From Chrysomallon squamiferum (taxonomy: Eukaryota > Mollusca > Gastropoda > Neomphalida > Peltospiridae), in the NCBI GenBank assembly GCA_012295275.1, contig CM022670.1:5727661-5791660 (forward strand): 64,000 nt of DNA, in the 5' to 3' direction. Of the stretch, positions 42,839 to 57,800 are shown piece after piece; the first letter of the stretch is position 1, and the number at the start of each line of letters is the position of its first letter. Below the pieces are notes generated by a model. The model was not told the origin of the DNA. It did not search any database and saw only the letters and a list, made by a program, of their open reading frames with translations. A program made the translations under genes and the position numbers.

Positions 42839-45800
42839 ATGGCTGATGAACAAGATACAACCGACATCGGTCGGCTGGGAAGAGGTAAGATTTATTCCGG
42901 CGTTCACATTGTGATTGTCGGCTGCACTGCAGTCTAAATTAGTAAATACAATTTTATATTGCTATATATATCACTGACTCACATTAATGCCACTTTATCA
43001 TATTATAGAATATATAGCAATTGTCGTTAGTTGATATTTATTTATGATGTTTAGTCCATTATTAAGTCTTAAGTCTTTGTAAGTTAGTTTACAACAGTCG
43101 TGTTTAAAATATTCACCGTATTAATTTAATAATATTAATAGGTTAATACTTAATAGTATGTATATATTCAGGTACTGCATAATATATTGTTATATGATTC
43201 TAGTTTCAGTATTATTATTTTATTTAATATATTCATTCATATAGTGCACCAGTTGTACGTGAATTAATGTGTTTGGACAGATATTTAGCATATAATGTGG
43301 AATTTATAACTGGTTCATAGAATAGTTTGGCAAAAACCAACCATGAACCTTATGATCAGATCTTTGAAATCTCTGTATGACATAATAATAATAGAAAGTA
43401 AATACAAACTGCAAGCCACTGTTCTTTGAAATGTAAAAATTTATAAATCCAAGTTTTAAACACTTTAAGAATTTATGAATATGTTTAATAGCATCCATAA
43501 ACTTAAATATAAAGTGGGTAATTTAGGTTATCTGTTGTCAGTATTGCTATTACATTAACAAAATAAATTTATATTGATAAAATAGTGTTACCATTTATTT
43601 CACATGGAGGAGTACATCATACGAAGGACTGAATGTAAATGTATTTTTATGTGTGTTTATAAATATTTAATTAATATTTCAGTCACATATTTTGTGGAAT
43701 TTTTCTACTTTGTCTATTTAATCATTTGAATGATTTCAGATTCATGGAAATAACTGAAATGAATCAAAGCTACAGTATTTTTATTTAAAGGTATCAGTAA
43801 TTAATATAACTAGTAACCAGTTTAAAATATAATGCTATAGCTTATTACCAGGACAGGAAAAGATGTATTTGTTTGTTAAAAGTCGTGCATATTTCAAGTT
43901 AGTAATTATGGTGGACTGTAAATAGTATTCAGAAAAACACAAAAAAGTTACAGATAATGTGTGCTTCTCTTTTTTTTCACTAAAATTATATTATCATCAA
44001 GAAAATTTCTATATATATCATTATATGGTTGATATAGGTATTAATTAGTACACCATGTTTAAAATAATAATATTTTAAAAACCTGAGCTTATTACGCTGC
44101 GATCATTTTTTTTTTTTTTAGAAACCTATAATGTAATGTTGAAATAACATACACCAACAGAGATGGTCAATTATTATTATTATTATTATTATTATTTTGG
44201 TTATTATTGTTGTTATTAAATAAGTTATTTTTATTTCAGTAAACAAATATTGGTGATTGCAATAATTATTTATGTTTCCTTTTTTAGAAGTCTATTTTAT
44301 TTTTTCACTTCATATACAGACAAGTAGATAGATCTGTACTAAAGATAGATCAATTTTAATTGGTTTATGCTGAATATTTGCTGTAAATAATTACAGTATA
44401 ATGATCTAATTGTGTTTAAAAATCAAAATAATTGGTCAGAATGTAAAGACAGAATTTTACTTATTTTTTATTTAATTTTAATTATCATTTGTTGTTGTTT
44501 AATGACACTTGGTGTATATAATACAATAAATGAAGATCCAACTGTTACAAGTCACAGATGTTAAAAATGTAATTTAGTGAAATAAGCATGTTGTCATTGA
44601 ATCAATTAACATTCGTTTAGATCAACATATATTTTACTATTAACAAGGCATGTGTGTATCACAGTTTTTAACAAAATTGTGTTTGAAAAAAATTATAGTG
44701 ACACCAGCCATGTCAGGTTTATGTTCCTCTGTGTGTATGTTTTTGTTTTACTTTTTACTTCCCATTTAATAACTTTCTCAGGAAAACACTAAGTGAAAGA
44801 AAAAATGCAATCAGTTTTATAATGTAGATTGGTGAACTAACAAATGTTAAAAAAGATATTAAAAAATTTTAACACAGAAAATAAGAGCATCAGCTGATAA
44901 TTATAAAAATTTAAATTTTAAAATAATTATTTTTTCTGTCCATAGATTTATAATTATATGGAAAATATTGACAAAATGCAGAGGCCCTGTAAACAATACA
45001 TCATAATGAATGCATAATTATATTTTAATAGAAGATAACAGGTTCACTGATGTCATTAATTTTAAATATTTAACCTTTTTCTGAAATAGAATAATGTTAA
45101 TTATGGTACTGCTATTTTAATCAATAATAAAGATTTTGTTTTACCTCCTGGTGAGGTATTGCATGTGAAAATTTAAAAAAAACACAGATTCTTTCAGTGA
45201 CACATTCATGTAGACAATTCACACCATACTAATTCTGGTGGTGCACATCTGATAAAACATCAGAAAAATGTATGACACATTTTTTTTTCTTACTACCAGA
45301 TTTTCATTCAAATTTATAAATAATTTAATTAACTAAGAGGAGAATTCGATGGTACATCTCACACAGAAAAATCAGTTATAATTAAATTTTTGAAATCAGA
45401 CAAAGTAAACATCAAACAGGAAATCAGGTATAATTAAATTTTTAATAGCAGGCAGTAAACATCAAACAGGAAATCAGATATAATTAAATTTTTAATAGCA
45501 GACAAGACACAGTAAATATCAAATAGGAAATCAGATATAATTAAATTTTTAATAGCAGACCAGACAGTAAACATCAAACAAGAAATCAGTTATAATTAAA
45601 TTTTTGATATCAGCCACAGTAAACATCAAACAGGAAGTCACTTAGAATATAATTTTTGATATCAGACACAGTAAACATCCAACAGGAAATCAGTGTAATA
45701 CATTTGTCATTTATTTACCATCTGTGAAAAAAAGTAGTTTGTTAAATAACCATTGTGTCAAACATCCACGTGAGTTTTTATATTTCAGTCTGTATTAAAG

Positions 45801-48800
45801 AATGTCAGCAAATTATTAACTTCACATCTACAGACCTAAAACTAAATGCTCAGACTGGGATGCATATTACACTGGTGTATTTCTCTAGACAAATTATACA
45901 ATATTTCCCCACAGGAAACAAGCTTATAATTCAAACAAAGACACTAAATTTTTATGAGTGAAAAACGTATTTCTTTTATGACACAGATATATATTGTTAA
46001 TTACAGTTAATATATTATTTTACTGTTTAATTCATCACATACATAGATTATTTTATCACACTACAGATGTTTTTCTTTTAGTTCAAATGTAAAAGGCTAC
46101 ACAGTGTAGATCAGTTTGTAAAATAACATTTGCTTTTAATATCCAAGCTACCTGTTGTAAACTGAACTATTGATCTGCTTGCTGTTGATGTTTGCATGCT
46201 TTTGGCCAATTGTTGTTAGAGTATTGATTTATATTAACACATGTGACATTAGATTGTTTCATAGAGAGTAAACGTACATCAACTACTGTGTGTGATTAAC
46301 AATCTCTTCTGTTACTGATATAATTTGCATTTTTATATCTTACATATAAAATTATCTGTATGATAATACACTGTACATAAAGCTTTGTGGTATACAACAT
46401 ATAGTTATGTTATAGTACTTGTATAGCTATTTATCACATTAAAAACTATTTATACAGATAGTATATTGATACATTCAGTATTATAGTGTCTAACATACAG
46501 TTATCATAGAGTGATCTGTGTATAAAAATATATACTGATACTGATACAATCTGTATTATAGTATATAACATACTACAGTTATCATACAATAATCTGACTA
46601 CTTACACAAATATGTTCTGTATTACAGTGCATAATATACTACAGTTAGCTTTAAGTAATTTACTTATGTATTAAACAATCTGTTGATACCAGTTTTTCTT
46701 CTCCAGTGAGTTTTCCACTAAAAGACAATGTCTTACAATTTGTGTAGAGTTAAATGTAATGTAAAATAGTTGTAGCTGCTAATCATGATGTGATCATTAC
46801 ATTTGTGAAACGTGTTGAAATAAGTTACAAAGGAAAATGCTTCCACAGTTTGAAAAGTGAACTATGCTAGTATATGACAGTGAAATGTTAATTACGCATT
46901 AGATGATTAATTGAAATGTCCCCAAGGATCATATTTTTTTGCACCCAAGTCATGTGTCACTGAAATGATTAATAATAATAAGTTCGTTTGGTTACAGAAT
47001 TCACTGTCTGTTTAATTTAGTATGAATGAATGTTAGCAGTAATTACAAACCTTTTATTTGTAAATAGTGCATAATCAAATATATATATACAGGTATATTA
47101 TTTTACAATATCACTTGGTACGTATTATACTTAATATTACTTTATTGGTATATTATTTGTAATATTATTATTTTGATATAATCACATTGATGTAATATTC
47201 TAATATAACCAAACTGGTATTTTGAATTTATGAAAATACTTTAGTAATTATTATTTTTAAAAATTCAGTTATATTCGTTTCAGATTTAAATATGTTAAAT
47301 ATAAACAATATATTTATGGTAAATATATATACATATACAGTGTTGTAATACATAAAACACTGAAATACTAAGTGGTCGGATGTGACTGATGACATGAAAA
47401 GAAATCAAACAGGACGTTATAATAACTGGAACATGTTTCTAAACATATATTAAGTTGATTAACTGATGAAGATAGGCTACTTTGAATGCAATTAAAAATG
47501 AAGTTACATATATATATATATAATGTAAAAATAAACATCCAGTCAAAAGGCAGTATTTTATTACATGCAGTAATGGCTTCTTTTTGATACATGTCATAAA
47601 ATAAGCAATTTGTGCGAATAAAAAAATCACTTACCAATGTAACCATGTCTTGTTTCCACCATTGGTTTTTTCTAAGTGAACTCCTATTTCTAGGTTTTAT
47701 CAGTTAGAATATCATGTGCTTGATTATGACAAAAAAAAATATGTGCAACAGAGAATTTGCATCTTGTTGTTTTAAACTAAGATTTTTCAAATGTAAGCAT
47801 TCTGTGATAAGAAAACCAAATGGATTAATTAGTTTTTTGCTTCAATTATTATACAGAGATAAGTAGCAGTGTTGTAGTCCCTAAATCCGATGGAATGCTG
47901 GAACGTGATTTTTTATAGTGTCCGATGTCAAAAATAATGAAATGCTTAATGTGTCTTTATTTTGCCTTTGTTGTCATCAAACCTAAGCGAACTTTTTTCT
48001 AGTTGTATGATTGATCAGTAGTTATTTTATATTTTTTTTTTTCCAGGTTTTGCATGTGATGAAGTGGCAGAAATAAAAAAATACCACTACGGCCAAATAA
48101 ATCTTTTATTTAAAATAAACAATGCAAACAAATTATTATTCAAAGACAACAGTACTGATTAACTTGCTATAGTAATTAATTCATTTATGAACTGAGTTGC
48201 AAAATTTCTCAAAATTTGGTAATACTCGTCATGACTGACCACCATTTTAAGAACTCAGCAATGGTACAAAAACAAGGATAAAAATCAACCTTTTTTTTAA
48301 TGGAAAGAACTGTTAAATTATTACAATCCATAAATCTGTTTTGTTTTGGAATGCACTTAATAGCAGAGTGCTTAAGATTGTATGAAGATTGTTTTCATGA
48401 GGGAATTTTTATATGCCTTTCAAATCATTTGCTCAAACAGTTTTGTTTAACGCCACAAACATACTGTTGTATTATGTAATTTTTTACTGCATATACAACA
48501 TGGAGATTATAAAAAAAATATATATATAGCGAAAAGGTATTTTCACTTTTAACATGGTAAAGCAGGAATCATCTATACAGTTCAGCTTTTGAGATAATTT
48601 ATATTATTATATTAAATATCTGCATCACAGTATATACAGTTCTGCGTTAAAAATATACTGCAGAGCTTTGTTAAATATATACATCACAGTGTTAAGTACA
48701 CAAAATGATTTGTTAAATATATACAATGCTGTGTTAAATATACACAATGCTGTGTTAAATATATACAGTGCTGTGTTAAAAATTTACTGCTGAGCTTTGT

Positions 48801-51800
48801 TACATATATATAGAACTATGTTAAGTGTATGGAGTGCTGTGTTAAAAATATACTACAGAGCTTTGTTAAATATATACACTAATCTGTCAACTATATACAG
48901 TACCACCTTAAACATATACAGTGCTATGTCAAATGTATACAGCAGAGCTATTTTGAATACATTCAGCGTGCAGCTCTCTACATGTTCTGTGAGTAAGTGT
49001 CTCCTGGGATGTTTCCTGTTCTTGATGCTGCTTTAATTATCATTGTGTATTGTTACTGTATGATGGCGTCTATGTGTGTGTAATGGTTTGTTGTCAGTTT
49101 CTGAAACCATGGAGCTTCTTAATCTTCCTATACGATCAGGTACCTTTAATTACATAAACATGAAATTTTAGTGTAATTATGTACTTGGTTAATCATCAAC
49201 TGTTGTTTAGATTTTCATACAGCTCTTGGCTCATGTCCAGGTTTGTTTGGTTAATGGATTGGACTGTACACACTGTGTCACTGCCATTAGCCTTTTCAGA
49301 AATCATAGTTAAAAAAAATTAATTATTTGTCGTCTGCAAAACATAAGTTCTTGCTATATAAAGATTGAGGGATATTTCTTTTGGTTAATGTATTTCACCA
49401 GTTTCATTGTTTATGCTGAATTAATATGTCTCAAATCTGACAATATAAATTCATAATAATTTTATGATAGATTTTAATTTACCTACAATACATTTTTCAT
49501 AATTTATTCGTCTAGAAATATGCATATTTGATAACACATTTTTACATTAATATAAAAGCATAATGAACATAAAAATCATTAAATGTTCATATGAAGGTAC
49601 ACAGATTAAGTGCATTATAAATCATTTATTAATATGTGTAATGTACCAATTTACAAAACATGATAAATACATGTGCAGCTGTTTTTAATAAACATAATTA
49701 CTTAATTTCACAGTGACATTGTTTTATATACTATTCCATTAGAGAGGTTTAATATAAACGGTGTGTGTTATTGTGGGATAAGAAGGAAATGTAGGGCAGT
49801 GTGTATTACAGTAGAAAGGTAATAGATAGATGTTAAAGTGTAAATGTAATATGTTATTTTGATGTCTCTCATCTGTGTAAAATAACCCACATGTTCATTC
49901 AAGTACTGACAAATATATTGATTTACTAGTTCATAAATGAATTATTGTCTTTGGTAAACAATAAGTTCACCCACTGGAACATGCAGTGTTTTAGAATTTT
50001 AAAGATTTTGAATATGTTTAATTTCAAAAGTACACTTAAAGCAGTATACATTTTAAATGTTTTGTGTGTTTATTAACTTACAATGATACATGAATTATTT
50101 AATCTTCAACAACTGCAACTATTTCAATCTGTAGCTATCGGCTTACAGTCAAGTGTATCTGCTTTTGACATGGTTTCTGTTTATACTGAGTTTCACATGC
50201 ATACATAAACAGTTGGATAGAACTGTGTATCTAGACTGTATATTAAAATTTTCACAGAATCTAAATTGTGTGTTAAATTTTCACAAAATCCATGTTTTAA
50301 ATGTAATCCAGTATTATTGTTTTAATGGTAATACAAATTTATCATGTTTTAAATGTAGAATATCCATAAATGGACAGCTGTGATATAGATTATCAGATTA
50401 CATGTTTTAGAATATTATATATAATATGTTGTATATCACACACACATTTCAGAATATCATCATATGGATGAGTTACCAACAACAGATGCTGCAGAACTTG
50501 AACCCCAGCAAAAGAGAATTATTTATTTGAATGCTCCACAACAGACAAGATATTGTTCAAATCAAATCAGGTATGTTTGTACTCATACTGGGTGTTTTAG
50601 TCAACTCGGGTGTTTTTGTAATCAGCTCAATTACTTTTTGTAATGAGATCAGGGTGTTTGTAATTAGATCAGATATGTTTGTTACAAGATGAAGAGTATT
50701 TGTAATGAGATCAGGTATTCATAATTGGATCACATTATGATGTTTCTGTATAATATATTTGGTAATGTATACTGTTAAAGAATATTATTGTCTTTACTTT
50801 TTATCAGCTTTTCTTTTCTTTTCCTGATATGTTTAAATATATATGTGTGTGTATTTTCATCTTTCAGCACAGCTAAATATAATTTCCTGACATTTTTGCC
50901 AAAGTTCCTGTTTGAACAGTTCAGAAAATATGCCAATATATTTTTCTTGTTTATTGCCCTTATACAGGTAAAAGTTAAATATTATATTTAAAAAAGCAGT
51001 AGTACCAGCCAGTTTTATGTGTTTTATTTACTTGTTTCTTTTATTACTGTTTTATTTTTTAATGTTTAATTGCATTACAAGCATGTAATACAGGTTACAG
51101 ATATTTAGTTAAAGTAAAATATTCTGTTTTCCAAAATATTTTCTATTAATTTTTTACTACAAATTATTTCTTTATTTACATAATATGATTTTGATTCAGT
51201 TATTTACAAAACTGTTGGGGCTATTATTTAATGATTTGAGTATAGCTAATTTCATATTTATTTATTTATTTTAGCAAATTCCCAATGTTTCTCCTACTGG
51301 ACGCTATACAACAGCAGTTCCACTTCTTCTCATTCTCATGGTGTCTGCTGTTAAAGAAATTGTTGAAGATTTTGTAAGTGACAGTTCCACCCTAAACACA
51401 ACCAATCAATATTTCTGTAATCATATATCAACACATTTTATTCTGTTTGTTTTTATCCTTTGTCTTTGTATTAACTAATTTAATAGGATACTGGATCAGT
51501 CACGAAAGTATTTTTATTTTTATGTTTTGACATGGACTTTGACCATCTGTAGGAAAACTGTTTCAGTCAGGAAAGTATTTTTATTTTTATCTTTTGAGGT
51601 GGATTTTGACCATCTATGGAATACTGGCTCAGTCAGAAAACAAAATTGATTTCTACATTATATTGTTTTCAGAAAAGACACAGAGCTGATGGTGCTGTCA
51701 ACAACAGAAAGGTTCAAGGTATTTTTAAAAACATGATTTTAGCTGGAATGACCAATATCTCAGTGATGTCTCACTTTATATTTATACACAACTCTGTAGG

Positions 51801-54800
51801 TTTTATGTGAGAGAAAAAACTTGCAAAAATACTGACAATAAATAGAAACAGTCAGGTTATGGATAAAACAATTTAAAAAAACCTGATAATCAGGCAGTGA
51901 GCTTTCCTCACATGTGACGTTATAATAATGAACAGCTGGCATGACACACCCTTTGTAATGAAGTTAATTAAACCTAACTTGCAATATGGAGATACTGCTG
52001 CTCTTGTAATGTCACATTTCTAAACTATAATATTTTTTATTTTTATTTTTTCTAGTCCATCGCAATGGCAAGTGGTTGACAGTCAGGTGGACAAAGGTTG
52101 TGGTTGGTGACATTGTCAAAGTTGTTGATAATGGTTTCTTTCCTGCAGATTTGATCTTGCTGTCCTCAAGGTGCTACTCTTCATTCTGCTATTAATTTAT
52201 CTACGATTAACATATGTAATAAATAGAAATAAAAAAGTTTATTATTTAGTTTACAGACAATTGTTTGGAATTTGCTTAAACACTTTACAATTCTGAGTGA
52301 AAATGATTAAATAACTGTTACATTTAATATGATTCAGTAAACTCATTGAGTTGTAGCCTTTCAGAACATCAAGGTGCATATTTCTGAAAAAGATTTCTAT
52401 ATTCACTTTGTTGATTAAAATATTTGTACATGTTGTATGTATTTTGAACGGTTACATGCTGTTTTGTGCCCTTCAGATTTACAAATTTAGAAGAGAAAAA
52501 TGACTATAATATGTAAATCCAGAGATTAAATTACACATTTATTCGAATTATTAACAATTGTCTACTGAAACATGGAATTACTGATCATAGCAAGCATAGA
52601 AAAACATTCCAAACAATAAAACATTTATCACTGAATTATAAAAAACAACAAAAATCTGTTGTATTATCATCTTATATTTATCCTTTCTTTTTATCTTACT
52701 AAAAGATATTCTCTTAAATTCTTACTGAACAAAAGATTGTGTGAAATAATGTTTCCGTTTCACTCTCGTGTTTTATCTGTCCTTTTGTTTTACAGTGAAC
52801 CGCAGGCTATGTGTTATGTAGAAACATCCAATCTTGATGGAGAAACTAATCTTAAACTTAGACAGGTTTGTACTGTCATTGTACAGATACTAATAGACAG
52901 CTGAGTTTAAGTATTACTGAAACCAGAAACAGTAGTATGTTTGTTATTACATATCTGACAAAGTTGTTAAATAAAACGCATTTTCCTTATTTTCATACAC
53001 AAAGTAAAACATCAGCAGCTTATTAACAGATGTATGTTTTGTCTGGTAAGTTTGACATCTCTTGATCTCCATTACAGACACACTGAAGAAAGAGGTAAAC
53101 TGGATCATTAATAAAATTGTTAGATTTCTAGATGCTGATTTACTGTTGGTCTATGTATTGATTATTTTTTTTTAAATTCTAATTTTGTCATTTTGTTTTG
53201 AATCCAGGGCCTGCCAATAACAGGAACACTGCTTTCAACTGAAGATCTAAAAAAATTTAGAGGCATAATAGAGTGTGAGATGCCAAATAAACATCTTTAT
53301 GACTTTGTTGGCAACTACAGAGCTCCAAACAATACGTGAGTGATTTGTTATTTTTTAGCAACTGTTTATTTATTTTATTTATAGTACAAAGATTTAACTG
53401 TTTTAATACAGAAAGTTCTATAGTGTTTTAAAATTCATATTCTGAAATTTTTTGTTTGTTTTGGGATATTGTGAGTATTTCTTTTCATACAAGTCTTTGT
53501 AATATATTATTTTCATATTGATTTAATACAAATGTTGAAATATAATTTTTACTTTGGGAAAAAAACGTAGGAAGCTGAGTTTTATTATTCATATTTGATA
53601 TTTTCAGGGCTTATCCATTTGGGCCAGACCAGTTACTGCTTAGAGGAGCCATTCTGAAAAACACAAACTGGATATTCGGTATTGAGTTTTTTCTTTGTGT
53701 AACTTCATAACTTTATTGCAGTATGTCATAATTTAATATCACAATGATTTTACAGAAACAAATATCAGCAAGTTTAAAATTGTTAGTTTTAAAAATAATG
53801 ACTTATTATTAGATATTGTTCTCAGTTTTTATTCTGTTTTCAGATATTTCATACAGTATTTTTGTAATGTTTGATTTACAAATTATTACAGGTGTGGTGG
53901 TGTATTCTGGACCACAGACCAAGTTGATGTTGAACTCCACAAGTACACCACTGAAACGATCGAATGTTGAGAAAATGACAAACACACAGGTAAATCATTT
54001 ACTTAGCTAGTTATTATTTATTGAAAAACACATCTGTTAATATGTGTTGAAGATATTAATTATAGAATCTTGTATTAATCTTGTATTTGTATTTCAAATT
54101 CTGCTATTGGGATGCAAATGGTTATGATTGATTTTATATTTGATGTACTTCTATTTTTTATGATTATTATTGTTATTGTTATTTTATTATATTTTATTTT
54201 ATATTTTTACTTTTTTGTTTTTTTACTTTTTTACTTTTTATCTCTTTTTTTTGATTGGTTGTTTGGTGTATTGTTAATGTCTGTCTTTTATTGTGTTTCA
54301 GATTCTGCTGCTGTTTGTCATTCTGGTAATTCTGGCAGTGGTGAGTGCAGTAGCCAATACATACTGGGTACAACGTCACAAAGACAGAGCCTGGTACCTC
54401 TTCTTCAAAGGTGAGAACACTGTTATCTATCAAATGTAGCATAAACAGTCATCTAATTATCTTTTATTACTTAGCAATTGTAAAATAAAATACAGCAGAT
54501 TACCTTTATCTTGTCACCTTTTGCTTCCTAGTCATATTTTTATATCCAGTTACATTAGAAATGTTGTTTCATTTCATTTAATATTTTCTCACTCAAACAG
54601 AAATGCCTCCATCCAACTTTGGCTACAACCTGCTGACTTTCATCATCTTGTACAACAACCTCATTCCTATAAGTCTGCAAGTCACGCTCGAGCTTGTCAA
54701 GTTTGTTCAGGCTATCTTCATTAACTGGGTAAAAACCATATATCTTTTGTAAAACTTTAATAACTGTGCAAAAAGAATATACTTCTAAAAAAATTTAATA

Positions 54801-57800
54801 CCCCAGTAAAAACAAACTATCTTTTATAAAACATCAATAGCCCATTGAAAACAATATATCTTTATAAAACTTTAATAAATGAGTAAAACAAAAACTCTTG
54901 TAAATTTTGATTTTATGTGTAAATTGTACTGCCATTTCACAGAATGAACATTAATTTTTATAATTACATTTCAAGATACTGACACTATAATATACATTTC
55001 AGGATACAGACACTATATTTCAACAAATTGACACTGCATTTTACATTTCAGGATATTTACATTACATTTTACATATTGGAATACTGACATTATATTTTAC
55101 ATTTCAGGATATTGACATGTATCACAGTGAAACAGACACATGTGCGATGGCCAGAACATCAAACCTAAATGAAGAGCTGGGTCAGGTGAGTTGACTTGTT
55201 GATTAGTAGCTTGTTATAGATCACACTGTTTTAACAGTTTTTATCTAATTTACATTATTATTTTATAGGTTTTTTAGTTCACAATAATAATTTATAGTGT
55301 ATTTTTTTTATTTTTTTTTATTTCAGAATAATAATTTATAATTTCTCATCAATGCACAGTAATTTATATATATTTTTTTTATCTCAGTAATTAGAATTTT
55401 CTTTAGTAGCTCATAATTAATAGAAAATCATAGAAAATACATAATTATGATTAATAATATACAAAATTTAAAACAGTTTATATAGAAACAAACATTTGTC
55501 ACATGTCTCTTAGTGATAGAATAACAGAATAGAATCTTTTTTTAATTTTATTTCTTCCAAATATAGTTTATTTTAAAATTGTAATTTTTGTTTTGTTGTT
55601 TGCAGGTCAAATACATATTTTCTGATAAAACTGGAACTCTGACCAAAAATGTGATGGTTTTTAAAAGATGCTCTGTAGCTGGAATTGTTTATGGGTGTGT
55701 AGATTTCATTACCCACATTACTTCTATAGTGCTTCAATATTATATTTATTTAATTTATGTTTTTATCTAAAGTTAATATGGATGTTTTCGTTATTTTGTT
55801 TTGTGATGTTCTTTATGTTTTTATCATTTGTTTGGAGACAAATAATATTTTTTAATGATAAATTGAGTATCATTTCTTTTAAATAAAATGTTTTAAATTA
55901 ATAATTATGGTTTATCATACATTACTCTGATTTAACAGATGTTTTTGACCAGATATTTTTATTTAAAAACATGTTAATAAAATATTTGTAGGAGTCCAGA
56001 TCCACACCTTGAGTCTTTTGATGACCAAGCACTGATAAACAATCTGAAATCAAAACATGTAAATACTACTTTAACTATTACTTCATCTTGTTAGTCTTTA
56101 ACAGATATTTTCTATATTACAATTTCTCTATCAGTTTTGTTGTAACTAATACATAAAAATTGTCACTGAGAAATACACAGCTGTGATTTATCAATTGTTA
56201 CTTGTTTCAGGAACATCCTGTTCAAGATGCCAGAATCAATTTGCAAAATGAAATAAATTTCATTATAAAGAAAATGAGTCAGTGAAAAAAATGGGTGATA
56301 TTTCTTTTTGATACACATGAAGTATCATGAGTTAAATAATTTTATATATTTGTTTTGGGGTTGCTGTTTGATGGTTTTGGCCTATTGTCGTTAATCTGAA
56401 TGTATATTTCTAATTATAAATTGATTGAATTAGTTAATTATTCTTATTTTTAAAATAAAGAAAACTGCGAATGTGATTCGTGAGTACTTGGTTCTGTTAG
56501 CTATCTGTCACACAGTGGTTCCTGATAAAAACCAAGACTTGGACAGAATCACATACCAAGCATCCTCTCCAGGTAAATATATTTCTCACTGCTTTAGTTA
56601 ATTACCAGTTTGAAAAAAAATATTTAATTGATCATTTCTCTTTTTCTTTTTTTCTTTTTTTATTGTTATCATTATTTATATTTATTTTTTGTTTGTTTAT
56701 TTGAAGATGAAGCAGCATTGGTGAATGCTGCTAAAAAACTTGGCTTTGTGTTTACAACTAGAACCCCTGAAACAGTCACCATAGAAGTTGTAAGTACAAA
56801 AATCTTATATCACTTCCTGTATCTTTAGTGAATGCTATTTTAATTTAAAACTGATCTACATATTTATATATGTATATTTCTGAGATGCTGTTATTCATGA
56901 TCTCATTCTTTCTTTTCTTTCTGTTTGTCATTGAAATTTAACTTAAAATTGATGATGAAAACATTTTGACTTTTTTATTCAGTTTGGAAAACCAGAAAAG
57001 TATGAAATCCTCAATGTATTGGAGTTCACCAGGTATTATATTTGCTAAATCAAACTGGAAATTTAATGAAATTTTTGATTTTGTATATGTTTCAACACCT
57101 GTTTCATCATTATGAATTTTTTTGCACTCCACAAATTTTGAGTTATTCAAGTATTCATTAAATAATGTTTTGAAAGCAAAGTTTTAAATATTTTTTATAT
57201 AACTGCCCTTGATTGTCAAATGTAACTTTTAAAACTGTACTTATGTTTACTTTGCTTATATTCATGCACATTTTTGTTTAAGTACAAGAAAACGCATGTC
57301 TGTGGTTGTTCGCAATCCTGATGGCAGAATCATGTTGTACACAAAAGGAGCTGTGAGTTTTTTAATAAATTAAATACCAATTACTAATACATCACTCATA
57401 TTCACTTCTTTCACTTGATATTAAAGTCTAAATGGGAATTTGGCAATGATTTAAAGACTTTATGTAGTCTTCATACTTCAGTGTATTAATTACTTTTAAC
57501 CTACATTTTGATTTTGTAGAACCAGTGACTTAGAAATGAACCTAACTCACTAAAGCAGATAAAAATCTACTGTTGTAATAATAATGATACACACAGAGTA
57601 ATATTTCAAACTCAGTACTATTATAATAATTGTGAAATATTTCAGGACACAGTCATTTTTGAAAGACTGAGTCAGTCTCAGCCATACAAGGATGTGACTC
57701 TACAACACCTTGAAGAGTTTGCTGTGTTAGGTGAGCAGGTGTTAAATATATTTTTATTTTACTCACTATTAATGTACAGTGAATAGGTTTTAAATGTATT

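Noticed and set aside
47368-47646. 92-codon minus-strand open frame in flippase intron 1
   Set aside because: AT-rich intronic sequence with no domain and no repeat-independent support.
48797-49036. 79-codon open frame in flippase intron 1
   Set aside because: It is made of degenerate 20-33 bp repeats.
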